A stretch of 36,621 bases of DNA from an uncultured Spartobacteria bacterium (GTDB taxonomy: Bacteria > Verrucomicrobiota > Verrucomicrobiia > Chthoniobacterales > Terrimicrobiaceae), in assembly GCA_937960895.1 (NCBI GenBank), contig CALCJD010000044.1, positions 1-36,621 on the forward strand, in the 5' to 3' direction. The translations under genes and the position numbers were made by a program. Under the pieces are notes generated by a model that made no database searches, was not told where the DNA came from, and saw only the letters and a program-made list of their open reading frames with translations. Shown here piece after piece: positions 21,672 to 28,802 of the stretch (positions are counted from its first letter, which is position 1; the number at the start of each line of letters is the position of its first letter).

Positions 21672-23567
21672 CTAGTTGGACTCGTCGACCGGCACGGGAA
21701 CCTCCTCGTCCTTTTCGGGTTCCTTCGAGGTTTCCTTGTTGCGCAGCTTGTAGATTTCGCGAAAGGCCTTGCCGACCATGGGCGCGGCGTGGGAGCCGCC
21801 GTGCACGCTGTCATCGTTGGGCTCGCCTTCATAAACGGCCGCGAAGGCGTATTCGGGTTTGTCCGCCGGACAAAAGCCCGCAAACCAGGCGGCGGTGCGT
21901 TTGCCCCACTGGGCGGTGCCGGTTTTTCCCGCCATCCGCACCCCCTTCACCTGGGCCGAGCGCGCGGTGCCGTTGCCGTCGTAAACGACATCCTGCAGGC
22001 CCTCGCGCAGGGCGGCATCCACGGCGGCGGAGATGGGAATGTCATCGCGCAGACGGTCCGGGTAGGCGGCGACCACCCGGTTGTCCATCGTCTGGATCTG
22101 CTTGACCAGGCGGGTCTGGTGGAAGCGGCCGGTCGTGGCGATGGCGCCCATGGCCTGGGCCATCTGCAGCGGGGTGATGAGAATGTCGCCCTGGCCGATG
22201 GACATGTTGGCGACGTCGCCCTGCTTGATGCGCCGGTTGTGAACACGCAGCATGTATTCGTCGGTGGGAATGTTGCCCTCCGCCTCGGCCCGAAGGGGAA
22301 TGCCGGTGCGGCGTCCGAGGCCGAGCCGGTGCGCGTATTCAATGATGGCGGGCGCGCCCGTTTTCAGACCGACCTGATAAAACCACGTGTTGCACGACTG
22401 GGTGAGCGCCTCGACGAAATTGAGATTTCCGGCGGGAACCTTCTTCCAGTTCTTGAAGGTGTGGTCGCCGATGGTGATGCCGGTCGGGCAGCTGAACCGG
22501 CTGCCCGGTTTGATCGCTCCGGAGTTGAGCGCGGCCAGTCCCACGAAAGTCTTGAAGGTGGACCCCGGCGGATAGGCCGACCGATAGGCACGCGGCAGCA
22601 GCGGGGCGGCTTCGTCGTTGTTGTAGCGGTCGAAGACCTCCTTTTTCACCACGGGAACGAATTCGTTCGGATTGAATCCCGGGTGCGAGGCCATGCCCAG
22701 GATCTCGCCCGTGTTGGGATCCAGAACCACCATGGCGCCGCGCTTGCAGCTTTTCTGGAGCACGTCTTCAAGGATGCGCTGGATGTCCTCATCCAGGGTG
22801 GTGATGACATTGTAGCCCGGCACCGGAGGGCGCGCGATGCGTTCGGACATCTTTTCGCCGTTGGCGTTGTAGGTGGCGTGGAGCAGTCCCACCTGACCGC
22901 GCAGCTCGCCGTCAAACACCTGCTCGAGCCCCTCGCGGCCTTCGCTGTCGGGAAAAATCAGGTCCTTGTTCTCGATGGGCCGCGTGGAAAGGGGCGCCTC
23001 GCGGCCGGTGTATCCGATAATGTGCCCCGCCAGGGGGCCGTTGGGATAAAACCGCACGTAGGTCTGGCGGAGGATGAGATTCGGCGTGAGACCGCGCTGG
23101 ACGATGCCGAGTTCCTGCGGACTGAGATCCTCGACGATGTCGAGCGGGAGCACCCCGCGGTTTTTATAGTGATTGAGGATGGCCTCGTCGGAAAGCGAGA
23201 TCGGGCGTTTCAGCAGGCCGGAGGCCAGCGTGATCTGCTGCTTGGCGAAATCGAGGATCCTGTTGTCGGGCCAGTCGAGCGGTGTGGGAAAACTGATGGC
23301 CAGGTTGTAGCTCAGCCGCGTCTGGGCGAGCGGCTTGCCGTTGCGGTCCGTGATCTGTCCGCGCGGCGCCGGAATGCCCAGCACGAAGGTGCGCGCCTGT
23401 TTCTGGGTTTCCCAAGTCGGCTTGGGATTTTCGACGTAGCCGGTGTTGTCGAGGATGGGACCGCCCTGCGCGCGGAGCGCGTCCGGCGGACACACCGAGG
23501 ACAGAAGCCAGCAGAGGGCGAGGCATCCGCCGGCGCCCAACGGGCGCCGGCGACTCGAATCCGGCAC
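21672..23567 (-). CDS. mrdA: penicillin-binding protein 2 (peptidoglycan transpeptidase)
   Basis: A class B PBP of 631 residues, the transpeptidase of cell elongation. A basic N-terminus and hydrophobic segment (GGCLALCWLLSSV) are followed by the dimerisation region (APRGQITDRNGKPLAQ) and the catalytic domain: active serine in STFK (S336, K339), SCN (S391) and KTGTAQ (K548). The hydrophobic segment is short and ends in ALRAQ, so it could be an anchor or a cleaved signal. The frame opens inside infB; the GTG at 23567, 19 nt after the infB stop, gives a sensible start with a weak GGAA upstream. Partners rodA and mreBCD are absent. Placement after infB is unusual. Confidence 0.9.
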   Translation of the reverse strand: MPDSSRRRPLGAGGCLALCWLLSSVCPPDALRAQGGPILDNTGYVENPKPTWETQKQARTFVLGIPAPRGQITDRNGKPLAQTRLSYNLAISFPTPLDWPDNRILDFAKQQITLASGLLKRPISLSDEAILNHYKNRGVLPLDIVEDLSPQELGIVQRGLTPNLILRQTYVRFYPNGPLAGHIIGYTGREAPLSTRPIENKDLIFPDSEGREGLEQVFDGELRGQVGLLHATYNANGEKMSERIARPPVPGYNVITTLDEDIQRILEDVLQKSCKRGAMVVLDPNTGEILGMASHPGFNPNEFVPVVKKEVFDRYNNDEAAPLLPRAYRSAYPPGSTFKTFVGLAALNSGAIKPGSRFSCPTGITIGDHTFKNWKKVPAGNLNFVEALTQSCNTWFYQVGLKTGAPAIIEYAHRLGLGRRTGIPLRAEAEGNIPTDEYMLRVHNRRIKQGDVANMSIGQGDILITPLQMAQAMGAIATTGRFHQTRLVKQIQTMDNRVVAAYPDRLRDDIPISAAVDAALREGLQDVVYDGNGTARSAQVKGVRMAGKTGTAQWGKRTAAWFAGFCPADKPEYAFAAVYEGEPNDDSVHGGSHAAPMVGKAFREIYKLRNKETSKEPEKDEEVPVPVDESN

Positions 23568-23586
23568 GTTGCGTTCCGCAATTCCC

Positions 23587-25710
23587 CTAGAGCTGCTGGG
23601 CCACTTTCTCAAGGGTGTAACACTCGATGATGTCTTCGGGCTGATAATCGGAATAGTCGCCAAGCTTGATGCCGCATTCCAGACCGGCGCGGACCTCCTT
23701 GACCTCGTCTTGGAAGCGCCGCAGCGTGGCGATGCCTCCGTCGTAGACCGGCTGCTTCTTGCGGAGCACCCGGGCGCGGGCGCTGCGACTGATGCGGCCG
23801 TCCGTGACGTAACATCCCGCCACCCGGCCCTTGCTGAGATCGAAGACCTGCTTGACCTCGGCGTGACCGATGACGGTCTCGCGCAGCTCGGGCTCGAGCA
23901 TGCCGGCCATGGCTTCCTTCACCTGGTCGATCAGTTCGTAGATGATGCTGTAGAGCTTGACCTGCACGCCCTCGCGCTTGGCGACGGACGAGGCGTTGCT
24001 TTCAACCTTCACGCTGAAGCCGATGATGATGGCATCGGAGGCGCTGGCCAGCAACACGTCGGATTCCGTGACGGGTCCGACCGCCGAATGCAGGATGTCG
24101 AGCGTGACCTTGGTCTGCGGGATGTCCTTGAGGGCGCTCACGAGGGCCTCGAGGGTCCCCTGCACGTCGGCCTTGAGAACGACGCGCAGCGTGGGTTTCT
24201 GCCCTTCGGCGATGTTGGAGAAAAGGTTTTCCAGTGTCGCGCGCTGCGGGGCGGCGAGTTTGCTGTTGCGGATTTCCAGCAGGCGTTCCTCGCTGAGGGC
24301 GCGGGCCGCCCGTTCGTTGTCCATGACGACGAGTTCGTCACCGGCATTGGGCAGTCCGCTCAGGCCGAGCACCTTCACCGGTGTGGCCGGACCGGCCTCC
24401 TTGATGGGCTTGCCCGTGTCGGCGATGAGCTGTTTGACCTTGCCCCAGTAGTTTCCGCAGATGAACGCATCCCCCACCCGCAGCGTGCCCATGCGGACAA
24501 TGACCGTCGCCGTGGGACCGCGGCCCTGCTCGACCTGGGCTTCGATCACCGTGCAGCGCGGCGCGGCCTTGGGGTCGGATTTCAGTTCGAGAACCTCGGC
24601 CTGGAGCAGAATCATCTCGAGAAGCTGGTCGATGCCGGTGCCCTTGGTGGCGCTGACCGGAACACAGATCGTTTCCCCGCCCCAGTCCTCCGGGGTGAGG
24701 CCCTTTTCCTGCAGCTGGGTTTTCACCCGGTCGATGTTGGCCGTGGGAAGATCGATTTTGTTGACGGCGACCATGATCTGCACCTTGGCGGCCTTGGCGT
24801 GGTTGATCGCCTCGATGGTCTGCGGCATGAGGCCGTCATCGGCGGCCACGACCAGGACGACGATGTCCGTGACGGTCGCGCCACGGGCCCGCATGGCCGT
24901 GAAGGCGGCGTGGCCGGGGGTGTCGAGAAAGGTGATGGACTGTCCGTTCCGTTCGACGCTGTAGGCGCCGATGTGCTGGGTGATGCCCCCGGCTTCGCCG
25001 GCGGCCACCCGGGTCTTGCGAATGGCGTCCAGCAGCGAGGTCTTGCCGTGGTCGACGTGACCCATGAACGTGACAATCGGGGCGCGCGGCTTGAGGGCCT
25101 CCTCCTCCGGTTCCTCCGGCTCGGGAGGCAGCTCCACCTTGACCTCCGGCTTGTGATGCCCCTTGGAGGTGTCCTTGCGCTCGCGCTCGAGGGTGAAGCC
25201 GTGCTTTTCGCACAGTTTCGCCACCGTATCGAGTTCGATGGTCTGGTTGATGTTGGCAAAGATCTGCATCTCCATCAGATCCTTGATCAACTGGAACGGC
25301 TTCACCCCAAGCAGCGGGGCGAGTTCCTTCACCGTGATCGAACTCTTGAGATGGACGACTTTCCTGTCCTCCTCCACAGCCACGGGAGGAACCTCCGCCA
25401 CCGGTTCGGCCGGCGGGGCGGCCTCCGGCTGCGGAGCCGCCTCGGGCGCGGAGGCCGGAGCGGCGGGTGCAGGCGCCGCGCCGGCGGGCCGGGCCTGGAT
25501 GCGCTGGATGAGCCGGGAGGGCTCGAGCGCCTTGCGTTTGACCTTTTTCTTGGGCTCCAGCAGGTCGACCGTTTCCACGGGCGGCTTGGCGGCGGGAGCG
25601 GGCGTTTCGGGAGCGGACTCCTCGGGCTTTTTACTGCGCGCGGGCGCGACCGCCTTCTTGGATTTGGCGGATTTGTCGTCGGATTTTGAGCTCAGTCTTG
25701 TGGTGGCCAT
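23587..25710 (-). CDS. infB: translation initiation factor IF-2 (InfB)
   Basis: The GTPase that places initiator tRNA on the ribosome. Length is 707 residues, shorter than the 890 of E. coli because of a reduced N-terminal domain. Residues 1-115 are Ala/Pro/Lys-rich and disordered; an IF2-N module follows (about 123-165, ITVKELAPLLGVKPFQLIKDL region), then GHVDHGKTS (217-225), DTPGHAAF, NKID and the C-terminal barrels. No internal Shine-Dalgarno decides alternative forms. It lies 28 nt downstream of nusA and 19 nt upstream of the PBP2 gene. The usual downstream genes rbfA and truB are missing from this position. Confidence 0.97.
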   Translation of the reverse strand: MATTRLSSKSDDKSAKSKKAVAPARSKKPEESAPETPAPAAKPPVETVDLLEPKKKVKRKALEPSRLIQRIQARPAGAAPAPAAPASAPEAAPQPEAAPPAEPVAEVPPVAVEEDRKVVHLKSSITVKELAPLLGVKPFQLIKDLMEMQIFANINQTIELDTVAKLCEKHGFTLERERKDTSKGHHKPEVKVELPPEPEEPEEEALKPRAPIVTFMGHVDHGKTSLLDAIRKTRVAAGEAGGITQHIGAYSVERNGQSITFLDTPGHAAFTAMRARGATVTDIVVLVVAADDGLMPQTIEAINHAKAAKVQIMVAVNKIDLPTANIDRVKTQLQEKGLTPEDWGGETICVPVSATKGTGIDQLLEMILLQAEVLELKSDPKAAPRCTVIEAQVEQGRGPTATVIVRMGTLRVGDAFICGNYWGKVKQLIADTGKPIKEAGPATPVKVLGLSGLPNAGDELVVMDNERAARALSEERLLEIRNSKLAAPQRATLENLFSNIAEGQKPTLRVVLKADVQGTLEALVSALKDIPQTKVTLDILHSAVGPVTESDVLLASASDAIIIGFSVKVESNASSVAKREGVQVKLYSIIYELIDQVKEAMAGMLEPELRETVIGHAEVKQVFDLSKGRVAGCYVTDGRISRSARARVLRKKQPVYDGGIATLRRFQDEVKEVRAGLECGIKLGDYSDYQPEDIIECYTLEKVAQQL

Positions 25711-25738
25711 GCAAATGGGTGGTTGTCGCTTTCATGGC

Positions 25739-27007
25739 CTAGGGAGCGGCCGTTTCCGTGTTTTCTGCGGCGGCCTTGGCGGCATCCAGGATCTTCTGGC
25801 CGCGTTCAAGATCGCATCCCAACACTTCGGCAATGTCCGAAGCTTCCGCCGTCAGCACGGCCTCGATCGAGTTCATGCCGCTGGAGGTCAGCGTCTGCGC
25901 CTCCTCCTCGCTCACGCCCAGCACGTCCGCCATGGAATGGGCGGCCTGCGCCTTCTGGGACTCGAGCTGCTGCTCGGCCGTCTTGTCCTCCTGGATGTCC
26001 ACTTCCCAGCCTGTCAGCTTGGAGGTGAGGCGGGCATTCTGGCCGCGCTTGCCAATGGCCAGGGAAAGATCCTCCTTGGCGACGAGCACACGCACGGTGT
26101 GGGTCGCCTCGTCGAGCGTGATGCTCCGGATGTTGGCCGGTTTGAGGGCGGCGGCGGCAAACTTCTGGGGATCCGGGTCCCAGCGAATGATGTCCACCTT
26201 TTCGTTGTTGAGTTCGCGAACGATGTTCTTCACGCGGGCTCCGCGCATGCCGACACAGGCCCCCACCGGATCCACCTTGGGGTCCGAGCTGTGCACGGCG
26301 ACCTTCGTCCGATAACCGGCTTCGCGGGCAATGGCCTTGAGTTCAACCGTGCGGTCGGCGATTTCGCTGACCTCGATTTCAAAGAGACGGCGTACAAAAT
26401 TCGGATGGCTCCGCGAGAGAATGATCTCGGGGCCGCGGGAGGCGTTGTCCACGGCGACCACGTAGGCGCGCAGACGGTCGCCGATGCTGTATTCCTCGGT
26501 CACCACCCGCTCGCGGGCGGGCATGGTGCCTTCGAATTTGCCAAGATCGATGATGACGTCGGACTTCTCGAAGCGCCGGACGGTGCCGCTGACAATCTCG
26601 CCGGCACGGTCCTTGAACTCCTCATAAATCATGTCCTTCTCAATCTGGCGGATCCGCTGATTGATGGCCTGGCGGGCGGCCTGCGCGGCAATGCGGCCGA
26701 AATCGCGGGGAGTGACCTCCACCTCGATTTCCTCGCCCACCTGGATGTCCGGCTTCAGGGCCTTCGCCTTGGAAAGGAGAATTTCGTCGTGGGGATTCTG
26801 GATGCGCTCAACGGCAATGAGCTTTGCCATGGCGCGGATGGCGCCCGACTTGGGATTGATCTCAATGCGCAGTTCGCGTGTTCCCGAAGTGAAGTTCTTC
26901 TTCGACGCCGCCAAAAGGGCAGCGGAAATCGCCTCGACGAGAACGTCGCGGTTGATCCCGCGTTCCCGCTCGAGATAATCGAGCATCGCAATGAGTTCGG
27001 AATTCAT
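25739..27007 (-). CDS. nusA: transcription termination/antitermination factor NusA
   Basis: Binds RNA polymerase and nascent RNA to modulate pausing, termination and antitermination. At 422 residues it has the N-terminal polymerase-binding domain (1 to about 125), an S1 domain (about 130-200, GEIVSGTVRRFEKSDVIIDLG region), two KH domains (DPVGACVGMRGARVKNIV, then LAIGKRGQNARLTSKLTGW) and a single C-terminal helical repeat with a helix-hairpin-helix look. The ATG at 27007 matches the family start MNSELIAMLDYLERE. The normal upstream partner rimP is absent; a divergent HAD gene takes its place. A promoter and a terminator-like hairpin lie within 100 nt upstream, suggesting attenuation of nusA-infB-PBP2. 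Confidence 0.96.
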   Translation of the reverse strand: MNSELIAMLDYLERERGINRDVLVEAISAALLAASKKNFTSGTRELRIEINPKSGAIRAMAKLIAVERIQNPHDEILLSKAKALKPDIQVGEEIEVEVTPRDFGRIAAQAARQAINQRIRQIEKDMIYEEFKDRAGEIVSGTVRRFEKSDVIIDLGKFEGTMPARERVVTEEYSIGDRLRAYVVAVDNASRGPEIILSRSHPNFVRRLFEIEVSEIADRTVELKAIAREAGYRTKVAVHSSDPKVDPVGACVGMRGARVKNIVRELNNEKVDIIRWDPDPQKFAAAALKPANIRSITLDEATHTVRVLVAKEDLSLAIGKRGQNARLTSKLTGWEVDIQEDKTAEQQLESQKAQAAHSMADVLGVSEEEAQTLTSSGMNSIEAVLTAEASDIAEVLGCDLERGQKILDAAKAAAENTETAAP

Positions 27008-27029
27008 AATTGGATTGGCTCCCGAGATG

Positions 27030-27055
27030 AAAAAAGCGGGACAGGGCCCCGCTTT
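27030..27055 (-). terminator. terminator-like hairpin in the nusA leader
   Basis: On the minus strand AAAGCGGG and CCCGCTTT pair around a 7-nt loop (stem arms 27055-27048 and 27040-27033) and run into six Ts (27035-27030). It lies between the predicted transcription start (about 27070) and the nusA ATG (27007). With no gene upstream on this strand, it is better read as an attenuator than as an end-of-operon terminator. Confidence 0.7.
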
Positions 27056-27076
27056 CGACATGGATGGGAATGGATA

Positions 27077-27105
27077 AATATGCTTGCCCAAACGGGAGAG
27101 GTCAA
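27077..27105 (-). promoter_or_regulatory. predicted promoter of nusA-infB-PBP2
   Basis: On the minus strand TTGACC (27105-27100) and CATATT (27082-27077) are separated by 17 bp. The start would be near 27070. The -10 overlaps the ATG of the divergent HAD gene (27080-27082), so the whole promoter lies inside that gene's first codons. Confidence 0.6.
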
Positions 27106-27772
27106 GGGTCAACCCCGGGTGATTTTCTTCGACGCCGCAGGGACGCTCATCCGTCTGACGGTGCCGGCCGGTCATGTCTATGCGCAAACCGCACGGGATC
27201 ATGGAGTTGATGCAGATCCAGCCCAGCTCGAACACGCGTTTCGGGCGGTCTGGCAAAAAATGCCGCCCCGCCCGCCGTCCCGGGGTCCGCGCCCGGACGA
27301 CGACCGTCCCTGGTGGCGCACGGTGGCCTGTGAGACCCTGCGCCGGGCGGCCGAACTTCCGGCCGGCTTCGACGACGAAGCGTGGTTTGCCGACGTGTAC
27401 GCACGGTTCGCCCGGCCCGGCATGTGGGAACTTCATGACGACGTGCTTCCCTGCCTGGCGGCCGTTCGTCCGAAGGCCCGGCTGGCGGTGATTTCGAACT
27501 TTGACGGACGCCTACGGACCATCCTGCGGAATCTGGGCGTCGCCGATTTTTTTGAGCATCTTTTCATCTCAAGCGAGGTGGGAGCGGAAAAACCCTCGCC
27601 GGAAATCTTCCGTCAGGCCCTCGCGACAATGGACGTCGATCCCTCCGCCTGCCTGCATGTGGGTGACGACGAAGTGCGGGACGGAAACGGCGCCCGGCAG
27701 GCGGGACTGGCGGTGTTTCTGGTGGATCGTCCCGGGCGTTCGTTGCAGGACGTGGCCAAGCTTTGTGTTTGA
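27080..27772 (+). CDS. HAD-superfamily hydrolase, subfamily IA
   Basis: A 230-residue haloacid dehalogenase-like hydrolase. Motif I is FFDAAGTL with nucleophile D18; the position two residues on is Ala instead of the Asp used by most HAD phosphatases, as in DxxGT dehalogenase-like and HDHD3-like members. Motif II is VISNFDGR, motif III is in EKPSPEIF and motif IV is HVGDDEVRDGNGARQAGL. A cap domain sits between motifs I and II. The ATG at 27080 directly overlaps the divergent nusA -10 element. The substrate could be a phosphate ester or another small molecule. The stop codon lies within TTTGACC, a possible -35 for the next gene. Confidence 0.88.
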   Translation: MLAQTGEVKGQPRVIFFDAAGTLIRLTVPAGHVYAQTARDHGVDADPAQLEHAFRAVWQKMPPRPPSRGPRPDDDRPWWRTVACETLRRAAELPAGFDDEAWFADVYARFARPGMWELHDDVLPCLAAVRPKARLAVISNFDGRLRTILRNLGVADFFEHLFISSEVGAEKPSPEIFRQALATMDVDPSACLHVGDDEVRDGNGARQAGLAVFLVDRPGRSLQDVAKLCV

Positions 27773-27830
27773 CCTTGGGCTCCGCAAACCACACAACCTC
27801 GCGCATACGGGCCGCAACGGTTGTCAATCC

Positions 27831-28742
27831 ATGATCCACAAGACCTTACGCTTTCTTCTCGCCTCCCTCCTTCTTTGCGTCAGCGGTCTGCCGGCCCAGG
27901 AGACTCCTTCCCACCCCAAACCGCTGAAAGTGGTCTTCTGGAACATGGAATGGTTCCCCGGAGGGCGCCCCGAGGCCACCGTGCCGGAGGCGGTGACCCA
28001 GATGGCCAACACCCTCTCCGTTTTCCCGGCGCTCGACGCCGACATCATCGGAATGGAGGAAGTCCTGAACTGGGATGCGGCCGCCGTCGCGCTGGCCCGG
28101 GTGCCCGGCACGGACGTACAGGTCACCACCGAATTTCTCGACGAAACGGGTAACCGGACCGCCCAGCAACTTGTCATTGCCAGCCGCCTTCCCTCCGTCG
28201 GGGCCTGGTGGGAGGTCTGGAAGGCCGGGCAAAACATCACGCCGAAACGGGGTTTCGCCTTTGCCGCCTACCAACCGGCTCCGGGACGGGTGCTGCTGGT
28301 GTATTGCGTGCATCTCAAAAGCAATCGCGGCGACCTCGCGGAAAACATTTCCATGCGCGAGGAATCCGCGCGGCAGTTGCTTGACCACGTCGCCGCCATG
28401 GAAAAAGCCTATGCCCCGCTGGGGACGGTTTCGGTGGTGATCGGGGGCGATTTCAACACCTCGCCGGACGACCCCAAGTTTGCGGCGGAAAAAACCCTGC
28501 CTCTTCTGATTCAGGCGGGGTTCCGCTCCGCGTGGGAAAACGTGCCCTTCCCCCAGCGGGTCACCCTCCCCAGCAAACCTTCCCGCAACCCGAAATACCC
28601 GCCCTTCCCCGACGCGTGTTTTGACCATGTCCTGGTCAAGGGCGCCCGGGTGGTCTCGGCGCGGGTGGACGTTCCCGACCCCTCCCCGAGCGACCACCGC
28701 CCGGTAATCGTCGAGATCGCCCTCCCCACCCCCTCACAATAA
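27831..28742 (+). CDS. exported endonuclease/exonuclease/phosphatase family protein
   Basis: A 303-residue protein with a signal peptide (MIHKTLRFLLASLLLCVSGL, cleavage near residues 22-23 at LPA-QE), so probably periplasmic or secreted. The mature part is a metal-dependent EEP-fold hydrolase: FWNMEWFPGG near the start, GMEEVLN with the metal-binding Glu, YCVHLKSNRG, IGGDFNTSPDD, and SDHRPVIVEIAL with the catalytic His-Asp end. Substrates in this family include nucleic acids, phospholipids and inositol phosphates; none is indicated here. The ATG start is chosen because it begins the signal peptide, and no Shine-Dalgarno is present. The TPR gene follows after 60 nt with its own promoter candidate. 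Confidence 0.88.
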   Translation: MIHKTLRFLLASLLLCVSGLPAQETPSHPKPLKVVFWNMEWFPGGRPEATVPEAVTQMANTLSVFPALDADIIGMEEVLNWDAAAVALARVPGTDVQVTTEFLDETGNRTAQQLVIASRLPSVGAWWEVWKAGQNITPKRGFAFAAYQPAPGRVLLVYCVHLKSNRGDLAENISMREESARQLLDHVAAMEKAYAPLGTVSVVIGGDFNTSPDDPKFAAEKTLPLLIQAGFRSAWENVPFPQRVTLPSKPSRNPKYPPFPDACFDHVLVKGARVVSARVDVPDPSPSDHRPVIVEIALPTPSQ

Positions 28743-28756
28743 GGCGGGACTTTTCG

Positions 28757-28786
28757 TTGGAACATCCGCCGATTTTAGAGCATAAC
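28757..28786 (+). promoter_or_regulatory. predicted promoter of the TPR protein gene
   Basis: TTGGAA (28757-28762) and CATAAC (28781-28786) are 18 bp apart. The expected start near 28793 leaves about 10 nt before the ATG at 28803, with no Shine-Dalgarno site. Confidence 0.4.
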
Positions 28787-28802
28787 CGTACTTTCATACC
28801 CC

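Noticed and set aside
21672..25689. Long plus-strand open frames opposite the PBP2 gene and infB
   Set aside because: Both oppose genes with full sets of catalytic motifs, and their translations are low-complexity and His/Arg/Gly-rich.
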